Counted from the first letter of the stretch, positions 1 to 8,476 are shown. The stretch is 23,558 bases of DNA from Malikia sp041190985 (GCA_041190985.1 JBEEPT010000069.1:1-23558), one strand, 5' to 3'. The notes: a model not told the origin generated them from the letters alone. Program-made: numbers and translations.

Positions 1-121
1 GCCCAGGCGGGCCGGCAGCAAACCGGGGATTGTCCCATGGCAGATGCGGCCGGCCGGGCCCGCGCACCCGCCCCCACGCCTGCAAAGCCCCCTGGCGCTC
101 CGACGTCATCGGGCCCGCGCC
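1..121. other. Upstream edge without a recognisable gene
   Basis: No reading frame here has a recognisable product. Together with the promoter and leader that follow, it makes up the 331 bases before ahcY. A gene may lie just outside the left edge on either strand, but nothing in these bases identifies one. Confidence 0.5.
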
Positions 122-127
122 TATAAT
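122..127 (+). promoter_or_regulatory. Sigma-70 -10 element of the ahcY promoter
   Basis: A perfect TATAAT lies 10 bases before the SAH aptamer. Transcription would start at about 134, so the riboswitch would be the very 5' end of the message. No good -35 hexamer is visible about 17 bases upstream (the region reads CTCCGACGTC), so the promoter may rely on an activator or on the strong -10. Confidence 0.65.
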
Positions 128-137
128 CGCCGCCATC

Positions 138-215
138 CCGAGGAGCGTTGCAAGGCCGATCGACCCCGATCCGCCCCAGGCTCGAAGACCCTTGAATGGC
201 CAACGGCGCTCACCC
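138..215 (+). promoter_or_regulatory. SAH riboswitch (S-adenosylhomocysteine aptamer)
   Basis: The conserved blocks of the SAH riboswitch are all present in order: CCGAGGAGCGTTGCAAGG at 138-155, CCCCAGGCTCG at 174-184 and CAACGGCGCTCACCC at 201-215. CGAG (139-142) can pair with CTCG (181-184), and GAGC (143-146) with GCTC (208-211), giving the compact pseudoknotted fold known for this class. This aptamer class is found upstream of ahcY in beta-proteobacteria and raises expression when SAH accumulates. It sits directly upstream of ahcY here, as expected. The expression platform is in the following 116 bases. Confidence 0.92.
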
Positions 216-331
216 GCTCGCATCCCGCGCGAGTCTCCAGGGTGAGTCGCAGCACGTCCGATCCGCATCGGGCGGCGGCCCGGCTTCCCCTTGCAGACCG
301 CGTCAGGCGACGGACCCACCGGAGTCTTTCG
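216..331 (+). promoter_or_regulatory. ahcY leader, probable riboswitch expression platform
   Basis: GGGTGAG at 240-246 is the exact reverse complement of CTCACCC at 209-215, the 3' edge of the aptamer. Inside that pair, CTCGC (217-221) can pair with GCGAG (229-233). The resulting hairpin (209-246) would compete with the ligand-bound aptamer. A short hairpin CGTC/GACG lies at 301-312, just before the ribosome site GGAG at 321-324. There is no U-tract, so control of translation or Rho access seems more likely than an intrinsic terminator. The mechanism is inference. Confidence 0.5.
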
Positions 332-1768
<1,437 letters not shown>

Positions 1769-1859
1769 TGTCCGCGGCGACGGCGCGGCTGTGAGCCTTC
1801 GTTGCGGGTCCCGCCCGCGCATCGGCTGGCAGCCGCTCGCTACGCCGCTTGAAATGCTT

Positions 1860-2621
1860 ATGCGTGCAGATCAATTGCTGGTGGAACGCGGCCTGGCGGC
1901 CTCGCGCTCGCAAGCCGCAAGACTGATAGCGGCCGGCCTGCGCTGGCGCCTCGGCGGCGGTGCCTGGAAGACCGTGGCCAAGAACGGCGACCTGGTGCCC
2001 GATGCGGCCGAGCTGCAGCTGGCCGACGCGGCCGAGGCGCGCTACGTCTCGCGCGGCGGGCTCAAGCTCGAGGGCGCGCTGGCGCGCACCGGGCAGCCGG
2101 TCGCGGGCCTGCGCTGCCTTGACGTCGGCCAGAGCACGGGCGGCTTCACCGACTGTCTGCTGCAGCAGGGTGCGGCGCAGGTGGTCGGCGTTGACGTCGG
2201 CCACGGCCAGCTCAACGAGCGGCTGCGCGTCGACCCGCGCGTGGTCTGCGTCGAGAAGCTCAATGCGCGCGAACTGAGCGCCGAGGCGCTGGTCGCGGCC
2301 GGCGGCGAGCGGGCGGCTGCGCCCTACGACCTGGTCGTGGGCGACCTGTCCTTCATCTCGCAGACCCTGGTCTGGCCCGCGCTTGCGCCGCTGCTGAGGG
2401 CTGACGGTCATCTGCTGATGCTGGTCAAGCCGCAGTTCGAGCTGCAGCCCGAGCACATCGGCAAGGGCGGCCTGGTGCGCGATCCGGCGAGCTACGCGCT
2501 GGTGGAGGCGCGCATGCGCCAGGCCTGTGCCGAGCTCGGCTGGCGCGTGCTCGATTACTTTGAAAGTCCGATCACCGGCGGTGACGGCAACCGGGAGTTT
2601 TTTGTATGGGCCTGCCCCTGA
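1860..2621 (+). CDS. tlyA: TlyA-family rRNA 2'-O-methyltransferase (hemolysin-like)
   Basis: Two-domain protein of 253 residues. An N-terminal S4 RNA-binding domain (RADQLLVERGLAASRSQAAR) is followed by an FtsJ-like Rossmann methyltransferase. Visible methyltransferase motifs are RYVSRGGLKLEGAL, the SAM-binding CLDVGQSTGGFTD, the VVGDLSFIS strand, and the family signature MLVKPQFELQP. In mycobacteria TlyA 2'-O-methylates 16S and 23S rRNA; older annotations call it hemolysin. An in-frame ATG at 1854 and a GTG at 1791 are alternatives, but the ATG at 1860 begins exactly at the conserved S4 start. Its 3' end overlaps metF by 16 bases, implying translational coupling. The target nucleotide in this organism is not shown by the sequence. 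Confidence 0.9.
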   Translation: MRADQLLVERGLAASRSQAARLIAAGLRWRLGGGAWKTVAKNGDLVPDAAELQLADAAEARYVSRGGLKLEGALARTGQPVAGLRCLDVGQSTGGFTDCLLQQGAAQVVGVDVGHGQLNERLRVDPRVVCVEKLNARELSAEALVAAGGERAAAPYDLVVGDLSFISQTLVWPALAPLLRADGHLLMLVKPQFELQPEHIGKGGLVRDPASYALVEARMRQACAELGWRVLDYFESPITGGDGNREFFVWACP

Positions 2622-3436
2622 GTATCGAATTTTTCCCTGCCAAGACGCCCGAGGGCGCGGAGAAGCTGCGCGTCGTGCGCCAGAAGCTCTACGCGCTGAA
2701 TCCCGAGTTCTGCTCCGTGACCTATGGCGCGGGCGGCTCGACGCAGGAGGGCACCTTCAACACGGTGCGCGAGATCCTGGCCGAGGGCCAGGCCGCGGCC
2801 TCGCATTTCTCCTGCATCGGTGCCTCCAAGGCCAGCGTGCGCGCGCAGCTCGCGCAGCTCAAGGCCATGGGCGTCAAGCGCCTGGTGGCATTGCGTGGCG
2901 ACATGCCGAGCGGCTATGGCATGAGCGGCGAGTTCCAGTACGCGAGCGACCTGGTCGCCTTCATCCGCGCCGAGACCGGCGACGACTTCGCGATCGAGGT
3001 CGCCGCCTACCCCGAGACCCATCCGCAGGCCAAGTCGCCCGAGGCCGACCTGCGCGCCTTCGCGACCAAGGTCAAGGCCGGCGCCGATTCGGCGATCACG
3101 CAGTACTTCTACAACGCCGACGCCTATTTCCGCTTCGTCGACGAGGCGCGCAAGCTCGGGGTCGAGATCCCGGTCGTGCCGGGCATCATGCCGATCACGA
3201 GCTCGTCGCAGCTGCTGCGCTTCTCGGATGCCTGCGGCGCCGAGGTGCCGCGCTGGATCCGCCTGCGCCTGCAGGGCTACGGCGACGATGCCGAATCGAT
3301 CAAGGCCTTCGGTCTCGAGGTCGTGACCGAGCTCTGCGAGCGCCTGATCCGGGGCGGCGCGCCTGCGCTGCACTTCTACACCATGAACCAGAGCGTGGCG
3401 ACGCTGGAGCTTGTGCGCCGGCTGGGTCTCGGGTAA
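2606..3436 (+). CDS. metF: 5,10-methylenetetrahydrofolate reductase
   Basis: Flavoprotein TIM barrel of 276 residues that reduces 5,10-methylene-THF to 5-methyl-THF, the methyl donor for methionine synthesis. The N-terminus holds the family motif IEFFPAKT with the catalytic Glu at residue 8. It is followed by SVTYGAGGST, the FAD-binding LVALRGDMP, QYFYNADAYFRFVDEA and VVPGIMPI, all characteristic of MetF. The ATG overlaps the end of tlyA and has GGGAG at 2592-2596 as its ribosome site. With ahcY it forms a methionine-cycle cluster: AhcY produces homocysteine and MetF supplies the methyl group for its remethylation. No separate promoter or riboswitch is evident before it. Confidence 0.97.
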   Translation: MGLPLSIEFFPAKTPEGAEKLRVVRQKLYALNPEFCSVTYGAGGSTQEGTFNTVREILAEGQAAASHFSCIGASKASVRAQLAQLKAMGVKRLVALRGDMPSGYGMSGEFQYASDLVAFIRAETGDDFAIEVAAYPETHPQAKSPEADLRAFATKVKAGADSAITQYFYNADAYFRFVDEARKLGVEIPVVPGIMPITSSSQLLRFSDACGAEVPRWIRLRLQGYGDDAESIKAFGLEVVTELCERLIRGGAPALHFYTMNQSVATLELVRRLGLG

Positions 3437-3469
3437 ATTCCGGGCCCGAGTCTTCCCGCCTTCCCGCAC

Positions 3470-4021
3470 TTGTCGAGTCGTTCAGCGCAGCCCTTTCGCC
3501 AGATACCCCCAGCCGTGGCGCCCGCTCCGGCGGTGTGGCTGCGCGCCTGCGCGCTGCTGGCGGCTGTGCTGCTGGGCTCAGTCTCGGCGCCGGCACGCGC
3601 GACCGAACGATTGCCGGCGCCTGCCGCCGTCGAGGCGACGCCCAGCGTGGTGCGCCAGATGCAGGACGCGGTGCAGGACACCTGGAAGGGCGGGGTGGAC
3701 TGGCTGGCAGGCGGCGCTTCCGAGCCGCTGGTGCTCGAGCAGGGGTCGGCGTCCTTCCTCTGGAGCGGGCTGCAAGGCCGCAAGACCGCCAGCGGCGAGC
3801 GCTACGACATGAACGAGCTGACTGCCGCGCACAAGTCCCTGCCCTTTGGCACGCGGGTGATCGTGCGCAGCCTGCAGACCGGGCGCGAGGTGGCGGTGCG
3901 CATCATCGACCGCGGCCCCCACCTCAAGAACCGAATCATCGACCTTAGCCACGCCGCCGTGGCCGCCCTCGGCATCAAGGGCAAGGGCGTGTCCGAGGTG
4001 CAGATCATCGAGCCGAAGTGA
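3470..4021 (+). CDS. rlpA: RlpA-like double-psi beta-barrel protein, exported
   Basis: Exported protein with one RlpA double-psi barrel domain. The domain runs from GSASFLWSGLQGRKTASGER through LPFGTRVIVRSLQTGRE, VAVRIIDRGPH and RIIDLSHAAVAALG, ending EVQIIEP. In Pseudomonas, RlpA is a lytic transglycosylase acting on glycans stripped of stem peptides at the septum; many small homologues are untested. The usual GxASYYG motif is altered here (GSASFLWSG). There is a signal peptide (LRACALLAAVLLGSVSAPARA) with no lipobox and no C-terminal SPOR domain. The start is uncertain: the TTG at 3470 gives 183 residues, while GTG codons at 3515 or 3533 give a more ordinary signal peptide. Confidence 0.82.
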   Translation: MSSRSAQPFRQIPPAVAPAPAVWLRACALLAAVLLGSVSAPARATERLPAPAAVEATPSVVRQMQDAVQDTWKGGVDWLAGGASEPLVLEQGSASFLWSGLQGRKTASGERYDMNELTAAHKSLPFGTRVIVRSLQTGREVAVRIIDRGPHLKNRIIDLSHAAVAALGIKGKGVSEVQIIEPK

Positions 4022-4022
4022 A

Positions 4023-4481
4023 GCGGGCCTGGGCCTGTCGGTCAACGACAAGACCATTCCCGAGGTCGATTTCAGCTACTTCTTCAGCAAGAACCTGGCG
4101 GCCGAGCTGATCCTGACCGTGCCGCAGAAGCACATCCTGCACTCGAGCGTGCTGAACGCGGATGCCGGCACCCTGAAGCACCTGCCGCCGACCCTGACGT
4201 TCCAGTACCACTTCGACCCGGTGTCCGGCTTCAAGCCCTATGTCGGCGCCGGCGTCAACTTCACCAACTTCACGGTCGTGAACGTGCCCGGTTTCGACGT
4301 CAAGCGCCAGAGCTATGGCCTGGCGCTGCAGGCCGGCGTGGACTACGAACTGTCCAAGAACCTGGACCTCGACGTCAAGAAGGTGCAGATCGGCACCGAT
4401 GTCCTGGATGCTGCCACTCGCACCAAGGTGGGTGGATTCAAGGTCGATCCGCTGCTGGTCGGCGTCGGCCTGGGCTGGCGC
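4023..4481 (+). pseudogene. OmpW-family outer membrane protein remnant, 5'-truncated
   Basis: The frame reads GLGLSVNDKTIPEVDFSYFF, KNLAAELILTVPQKH, GTLKHLPPTLTFQYHF, FKPYVGAGVNFTNF, YGLALQAGVDYELSKN, VDPLLVGVGLGWR. This is the middle and C-terminal part of an OmpW eight-stranded barrel. The signal peptide and first strands (roughly 50 residues) are absent, and the homology begins immediately after the rlpA-like stop codon. The terminal aromatic residue and stop are also missing: after GLGWR the frame runs into the antisense of rlmJ and stops only at 4826. The only ATG in frame (4119) lies inside the barrel. Without a signal peptide it cannot reach the outer membrane, so I call it a decayed fragment. 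Confidence 0.8.
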
Positions 4482-4495
4482 CCGCCCGTGCGGGC
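4480..4495 (-). terminator. GC hairpin downstream of rlmJ
   Basis: Perfect 6-bp stem, GCCCGC/GCGGGC on the - strand, with the loop ACGG, 19 bases past the rlmJ stop. No T-run follows, so its role as a terminator is tentative. It lies exactly where the OmpW homology ends. Confidence 0.35.
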
Positions 4496-4513
4496 TGGCC
4501 GAGGCGGCGGCGC

Positions 4514-5440
4514 TCAGTTGCCGCCGTGCTCGACCGTCCAGCCCGAGCCCGTGGGCTCGTGCAGCGCCTCGGTCACGAAGGGCAGGGCCTCGCGCAGCTG
4601 GGCCGCGAGCGTGAAGGGGGGGTTGATCACGTGCATGCCGCTGGCGCGCATCGAGGTCTGGGCGCGGCCCTGTGCGACCTGGGCGCTGCTGCCCTCGGTC
4701 GGGGTCAGGCCCACGTTGAGCTCGGCCTGCACCCAGCTGCGGCCCAGGCGCTGGCTCATGGCCTTGAGCTTGCGCGCCAGCGCGTGCGCCTCGGGGCGGC
4801 CGATCACCGGGTACCAGATCGCATAGGTGCCGGTCGGGAAGCGCCGGAGCGCTTCCTCCAGGCTGTCGACCACGGCGGCGTAGTCGGTCTTGAGCTCGTA
4901 GCTGGGGTCCATCAGCACCAGGCCGCGGCGCGTCGGCGTCGGCAGCAGGCTCCTCAGGCCCTCGAAGCCGTTGCGCCGCAGCACCTCGATCTGCTTGCCG
5001 CGGCCGAGCTCGGTGACTTGGCGGTCGAGCAGGCGCGCGTCGGTCGGGTGCACCTCGAACAGCTTGAGCTTGTCCTGCGGCCGCAACAGGGCCTGGCTGA
5101 TCCAGGGCGAGCCGGGGTAGGTGCGCAGCTGTCCGCCCGGATTGAAGGCCCGCACCTGCTCGAGGTAGCGCAGCACGACCTCGGGCACCGGCTGGCCGCC
5201 GGCCTGCGCGGCGTCGACCGCGGCGCGCAGGCGGAAGATGCCGGCGTCGGACTCGGCCGAGGTGCGCGCGTGCTCCTGGTCCAGCCGGTAGACGCCCGCG
5301 CCGGCGTGGGTGTCGACCACGGTGAAGCCGGTGTCTTTCTGACCCATGTACTGCAGGATGGCGACCAGCGTCATGTGCTTGAGCACGTCGGCGTGGTTGC
5401 CCGCGTGGAAGGCGTGGCGGTAACTGAACATGGGGCGCAT
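4514..5440 (-). CDS. rlmJ: 23S rRNA (adenine2030-N6)-methyltransferase
   Basis: SAM-dependent enzyme that methylates N6 of A2030 in 23S rRNA in E. coli; usually not essential. The protein has up to 308 residues and opens with the family signature MFSYRHAFHAGNHADVLKH. It has a SAM-binding DTHAGAG (43-49) and the N6-methyltransferase motif IV as DPSYELKTDY (178-187). E. coli has DPPYE, so the second proline is serine here. The ending TGSGWTVEHGGN is also typical. The ATG at 5440 and another at 5431 are both possible; E. coli RlmJ begins at the equivalent of the second. It is convergent with the OmpW remnant, and its 5' end faces the terminator of the binding-protein gene. Confidence 0.93.
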   Translation of the reverse strand: MRPMFSYRHAFHAGNHADVLKHMTLVAILQYMGQKDTGFTVVDTHAGAGVYRLDQEHARTSAESDAGIFRLRAAVDAAQAGGQPVPEVVLRYLEQVRAFNPGGQLRTYPGSPWISQALLRPQDKLKLFEVHPTDARLLDRQVTELGRGKQIEVLRRNGFEGLRSLLPTPTRRGLVLMDPSYELKTDYAAVVDSLEEALRRFPTGTYAIWYPVIGRPEAHALARKLKAMSQRLGRSWVQAELNVGLTPTEGSSAQVAQGRAQTSMRASGMHVINPPFTLAAQLREALPFVTEALHEPTGSGWTVEHGGN

Positions 5441-5469
5441 GGTACCCCAAGGGGACGCCGGCCCGAATG

Positions 5470-5495
5470 GAGAACGGCCCTCGCGGGCCGTTCTC
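5470..5495 (-). terminator. Strong hairpin after the binding-lipoprotein gene
   Basis: Perfect 11-bp inverted repeat (GAGAACGGCCC and its complement) around a 4-base loop, 35 bases past the stop at 5531. It lacks a clear T-run on the - strand but is by far the most stable structure in this gap. It could also work as an mRNA-stabilising end or separate the gene from rlmJ. Confidence 0.65.
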
Positions 5496-5530
5496 GGATC
5501 AGTGCGGTTGCCGCTCGGCCGATCAGCTGG

Positions 5531-6706
5531 TCAGCGGATCACCGCCAGCTTGGCGCGCTCGCCGCCCTTGAAGGTGTAGAGGGTCAACGCGGCGTTCTTG
5601 CGGTCGCCCTTCTCGTCGAACTCGATGTGGCCCGAGGCGCCCTGGTACTTGATCGCCTTCAGTGCGGGCAGGTACTTGGCCGGCTCGCTGGAGCCGGCGG
5701 TCTTCATGGCCTCGGCCAGCAGCTTCACGCCGTCGTAGGCATAGGGCGAGTAGGCCTGCACCTCGGCGCCGTACTTGGCCTTGTAGTCGGCGCGGAACTT
5801 CTCGGCGACCGCGACTTCGTCACCATCGACGCCGCCGGCCTCGACGCAGTAGACCTGCTCGTCGCCCAGCGCCTCGGCCGCGAGCTTGATCATCTCGCCG
5901 GTGCACAGGCCGTCGCCGCCCACGAGCTTGGCCTTCATGCCCAGCTGCTTCATCTGACGCAGCATCGGGCCGCCGACGGAGTCCATGCCGCCGAAGAAGA
6001 TCACGTCGGGCTTCTTGGCCTTGAGCGTGGTCAGGATGGCCTTGAAGTCGGTGGCCTTGTCGTTGGTGAACTCGTGTCCGACCACCTTGGCGCCCGCGGC
6101 GGCGGCGGCCTTCTCGAACTCGTCGGCCAGGCCCTGGCCGTAGGCGGTGCGGTCGTCGATGACGGCCACGTTCGCGGCCTTGAGCGTCTCGACCGTGTAG
6201 CGGCCCATGGCGCTGCCCTGCTGGGTGTCGTCTGCCACCAGGCGGAACACGCCGGCGTAGCCCTGGCGGGTGATCTTGGGATTGGTCGACGAGGGCGTGA
6301 TCTGCGGAATGCCGGCCTCGTTGTAGATCTGCGAAGCGGGCAGCGTGGTGCCGGAGGTCAGGTGGCCGACGACGCCGTTGACCTTGGCATCAGCGAGCTT
6401 CTGCGCGGCGGCGGCGCCTTGCTTCGGGTCGGCGGCGTCGTCCTCGGCCAGCAGTTCGAACCTGGCGGTCTTGTCGCCGATCTTGATGCCGGCGGCGTTG
6501 AGCTCGTCGATCGCCAGGCGGGCGCCGTTCTCGTTGTCCTTGCCCAGGTGGGCGACCGGGCCGCTGGTCGCCCCCGCGTGGCCGATCTTCACGACCAGCT
6601 GTTCGGCGGCGGGGGCGGCTGCCGGCGCCGCGGCTTCTTCCTTCTTGCCGCAGGCGGCCAGTGACACGGCGGCGGCCAGGACCGCCAGTTTCAGTTCAGT
6701 ACGCAT
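5531..6706 (-). CDS. Branched-chain amino acid-type ABC transporter substrate-binding lipoprotein
   Basis: Lipoprotein of 391 residues of the LivK/LivJ (Peripla_BP_6) family, which captures Leu/Ile/Val or related ligands for an ABC importer. The signal peptide MRTELKLAVLAAAVSLAAC ends in a lipobox with Cys19, followed by an Ala-rich linker. The mature part has KIGHAGATSGPVAHLGKDNENGARLAIDELNAAG, a typical opening for the family, then the NDKATDFKAIL, DVIFFGGMDSVGG and YSPYAYDGVKLLAEAM segments. The frame is open further upstream, but the ATG at 6706 has GGAG at 6717-6720 and gives the clean lipoprotein signal. No permease or ATPase gene is adjacent, so it must work with components coded elsewhere, and the real ligand is not known. 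Confidence 0.88.
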   Translation of the reverse strand: MRTELKLAVLAAAVSLAACGKKEEAAAPAAAPAAEQLVVKIGHAGATSGPVAHLGKDNENGARLAIDELNAAGIKIGDKTARFELLAEDDAADPKQGAAAAQKLADAKVNGVVGHLTSGTTLPASQIYNEAGIPQITPSSTNPKITRQGYAGVFRLVADDTQQGSAMGRYTVETLKAANVAVIDDRTAYGQGLADEFEKAAAAAGAKVVGHEFTNDKATDFKAILTTLKAKKPDVIFFGGMDSVGGPMLRQMKQLGMKAKLVGGDGLCTGEMIKLAAEALGDEQVYCVEAGGVDGDEVAVAEKFRADYKAKYGAEVQAYSPYAYDGVKLLAEAMKTAGSSEPAKYLPALKAIKYQGASGHIEFDEKGDRKNAALTLYTFKGGERAKLAVIR

Positions 6707-6828
6707 AACAGTGGGGCTCCATGATCCTGCTGCAGACCCATGTTTTGCGAAGGTGCAGCATAGGGGGTTAACTTGAAATCCTGAATTGTAGATTTGGCCT
6801 GGGCGCCCCGGGGCTTTCCCATGGGCCT

Positions 6829-6856
6829 GCCGGGTGCCGGGTGCCGGGTGCCGGGT
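6829..6856. repeat. Four tandem copies of GCCGGGT
   Basis: Four exact head-to-tail copies of the heptamer GCCGGGT lie between the two divergent genes, followed by TTGCC. Copy number of such short repeats can change by slippage. Its position upstream of both genes would let it alter spacing of regulatory elements. Confidence 0.8.
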
Positions 6857-6909
6857 TTGCCCTCCGTCAAGCGAAGATGGCATTTCATCCAGGCGGCGAT
6901 GCCATGGAC

Positions 6910-6938
6910 TTGCCTGGATTCCAGGTGGGTTCTATAAT
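6910..6938 (+). promoter_or_regulatory. Sigma-70 promoter of rplM-rpsI
   Basis: TTGCCT (6910-6915), a 17-base spacer and a perfect TATAAT (6933-6938). This is the best-formed promoter in the window, as expected for a ribosomal protein operon. Transcription would start near 6945. Confidence 0.8.
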
Positions 6939-7064
6939 GGCAGGCTTCGCAGCGAATTCCCTGGGCTCCGCGGCGAAGATCTTGAGCCACCTAAGAGGCT
7001 TCCTCCAGAGAAGCACCGACCGTGGAAAAGAGCCCGCCAAACCCAACTCTTCAAAGAGAGACTT

Positions 7065-7499
7065 ATGCAAAAGACTACTGTCAGCGCCAAGCCCGCTGAG
7101 GTCGTGCACGAGTGGTTTGTGGTTGACGCCACCGATAAGGTGCTCGGACGTGTCGCCAGCGAAGTGGCACGCCGTCTGCGCGGCAAGCACAAGGCCATTT
7201 ACACCCCGCACGTCGACACCGGTGACTTCATCGTCGTCGTCAACGCAGCCAAGCTGAAGGTCACGGGCACCAAGGCCCTGGACAAGGTGTACTACCGTCA
7301 CTCCGGTTTCCCGGGCGGCATCTACGGCACCAACTTCCGCGATCTGCAAGCCAAGCACCCCGGCCGCGCGCTGGAGAAGGCCGTCAAGGGCATGCTGCCC
7401 AAGGGCCCGCTCGGCTACGCCATGATCAAGAAGCTCAAGGTGTACGGTGGTGCTGAGCACCCGCACACCGCCCAGCAACCCAAAGTGTTGGAAATCTAA
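7065..7499 (+). CDS. rplM: 50S ribosomal protein L13
   Basis: Ribosomal protein of 144 residues (142 in E. coli) that binds 23S rRNA early in 50S assembly. Characteristic segments are WFVVDATDKVLGRVASEVARRLRGKHK, the GDFIVVVNA strand, TGTKALDKVYYRHSGFPGG and the C-terminal GGAEHPHTAQQP. The start ATG at 7065 follows purine-rich AAAGAGAG; the frame is open upstream, but that part overlaps the promoter and leader. It is co-transcribed with rpsI, whose ATG is 9 bases after its stop, the same pairing as in most bacteria. In E. coli L13 represses its own operon. Confidence 0.98.
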   Translation: MQKTTVSAKPAEVVHEWFVVDATDKVLGRVASEVARRLRGKHKAIYTPHVDTGDFIVVVNAAKLKVTGTKALDKVYYRHSGFPGGIYGTNFRDLQAKHPGRALEKAVKGMLPKGPLGYAMIKKLKVYGGAEHPHTAQQPKVLEI

Positions 7500-7508
7500 G
7501 GAGCTGAC

Positions 7509-7901
7509 ATGATCGGTGATTGGAACAATGGCACCGGCCGTCGCAAATCGAGCGTCGCCCGCGTGTTTCTGAAGAAGGGTACCGGCAAGATCACGGTCAA
7601 CGGCAAGGACATTCAGCAGTTCTTCGGCCGCCAGACCTCGATCATGATCGCCAAGCAGCCCCTGGTGCTGACCGAGAACGTCGAGTCCTTCGACATCCAG
7701 GTCAACGTCCACGGCGGTGGCGAATCCGGTCAGGCCGGCGCTGTGCGCCACGGCATCACCCGCGCCCTGATCGACTACGACGCAGGCCTCAAGCCCGCTC
7801 TGAGCGCTGCCGGTTACGTGACCCGCGACGCCCGCGAAGTCGAGCGTAAGAAGGTCGGTCTGCGTTCTGCACGTCGCGCCAAGCAGTTCAGCAAGCGTTA
7901 A
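7509..7901 (+). CDS. rpsI: 30S ribosomal protein S9
   Basis: Ribosomal protein of 130 residues whose C-terminal tail reaches the P-site tRNA. It opens MIGDWNNGTGRRKSSVARVFLKKGTG and contains NGKDIQQFFGRQT, VNVHGGGESGQAGAVRHGITRAL and the basic ending KKVGLRSARRAKQFSKR; the final Lys-Arg is the tRNA-contacting end. A strong ribosome site AAGGAG (7498-7503) overlaps the rplM stop codon and lies 5 bases before the ATG, so the two genes are translated together. An intrinsic terminator begins 24 bases after its stop. Confidence 0.98.
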   Translation: MIGDWNNGTGRRKSSVARVFLKKGTGKITVNGKDIQQFFGRQTSIMIAKQPLVLTENVESFDIQVNVHGGGESGQAGAVRHGITRALIDYDAGLKPALSAAGYVTRDAREVERKKVGLRSARRAKQFSKR

Positions 7902-7924
7902 TCCGCGCGCTTCACTGCCGGCAA

Positions 7925-7959
7925 GCCGCCTTCCAGCTCCGTGCTGGGGGCGGTTTTTT
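7925..7959 (+). terminator. Intrinsic terminator of the rplM-rpsI operon
   Basis: Outer stem CCGCC/GGCGG and inner stem CCAGC/GCTGG around the loop TCCGT, followed directly by six T residues (7954-7959). It is a textbook Rho-independent terminator. Confidence 0.92.
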
Positions 7960-8039
7960 CTTGGGTCGGCATGGACAAAGACCCTGCTGGCCGTGTCGGT
8001 ATCGCCGGTCGCGCCAGACGCTATTCCCGACTTTTTTGC

Positions 8040-8045
8040 TATAGT
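8040..8045 (+). promoter_or_regulatory. Candidate -10 element of the erpA promoter
   Basis: TATAGT lies 37 bases before the erpA ATG, after the rpsI terminator, so erpA needs its own promoter in about this place. No convincing -35 hexamer is visible at the right distance, and I see no clear IscR-type site. Confidence 0.4.
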
Positions 8046-8082
8046 ATTTCCATCGTATTTCCGAACCCCAAGGTTGCACACC

Positions 8083-8454
8083 ATGAGCGCACAAGCCGTT
8101 GCCGTCGAGGCCGACATCGAAATGCCCGCACCGCTGATCTTCACCGACGCGGCGGCGGCCAAGGTGGCCGATCTGATCGCCGAGGAAGGCAATCCGGACC
8201 TGAAGCTGCGCGTCTTCGTGCAAGGCGGCGGCTGCTCGGGCTTCCAGTACGGCTTCACCTTCGACGAGATCACGAACGACGACGACACCACGATGACCAA
8301 GAACGGGGTCTCGCTGCTGATCGACGCGATGAGCTACCAGTACCTGGTCGGCGCCGAGATCGACTACAAGGAAGACCTGCAGGGCGCGCAGTTCGTGATC
8401 AAGAACCCGAACGCGACCACCACCTGCGGCTGCGGCTCGAGCTTCAGCGTCTGA
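8083..8454 (+). CDS. erpA: Iron-sulfur cluster insertion protein ErpA
   Basis: A-type carrier of 123 residues that delivers iron-sulfur clusters to apoproteins, in E. coli including the isoprenoid enzymes IspG and IspH. The HesB/IscA fold is visible as LIFTDAAAAKVADLIAEEGNPDLKLRVFVQGGGCSGFQYGF. The three cluster-binding cysteines are present (Cys51 in GGCSG; Cys115 and Cys117 in TTCGCGSSFSV). The N-terminal extension before LIFTD is longer than in IscA and fits the ErpA type. The ATG at 8083 was chosen because upstream in-frame codons overlap the promoter; AAGG at 8071-8074 is the ribosome site. It is convergent with anmK. Confidence 0.95.
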   Translation: MSAQAVAVEADIEMPAPLIFTDAAAAKVADLIAEEGNPDLKLRVFVQGGGCSGFQYGFTFDEITNDDDTTMTKNGVSLLIDAMSYQYLVGAEIDYKEDLQGAQFVIKNPNATTTCGCGSSFSV

Positions 8455-8459
8455 GTCCG

Positions 8460-8476
8460 TCCGGGCCCGGCCCGGA
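8460..8476. terminator. Hairpin between convergent erpA and anmK
   Basis: Perfect 7-bp stem TCCGGGC/GCCCGGA with the loop CCG, 6 bases past the erpA stop. Only a short TT follows, so it is a weak intrinsic terminator candidate for erpA. Confidence 0.5.

Larger units (their letters stand above)
6707..7064. promoter_or_regulatory. Divergent intergenic region between the lipoprotein gene and rplM
   Basis: These 358 bases contain no supportable gene. They hold the upstream region of the - strand lipoprotein gene (candidate -10 TATGCT on the - strand near 6759-6764, weak), a 7-base tandem repeat (6829-6856), the rplM promoter (6910-6938) and a long rplM leader (about 6945-7064). That leader, at about 120 bases, is long enough to hold the L13 autoregulatory site known in E. 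coli, but I cannot demonstrate a homologous structure. Confidence 0.55.

Noticed and set aside
44..331. N-terminal extension of the ahcY frame
   Set aside because: The frame is open, but it covers the promoter and the SAH riboswitch. The family start and a ribosome site fit the ATG at 332.
4526..6664. A 712-residue + strand frame
   Set aside because: It is the antisense of rlmJ and the binding lipoprotein gene, rich in Ala, Gly, Leu, Val and His with no motif. Both - strand genes are well recognised.
6707..6883. N-terminal extension of the binding-lipoprotein frame
   Set aside because: Starting further upstream would bury the lipoprotein signal peptide inside the protein. The ATG at 6706 gives a clean signal with a ribosome site.
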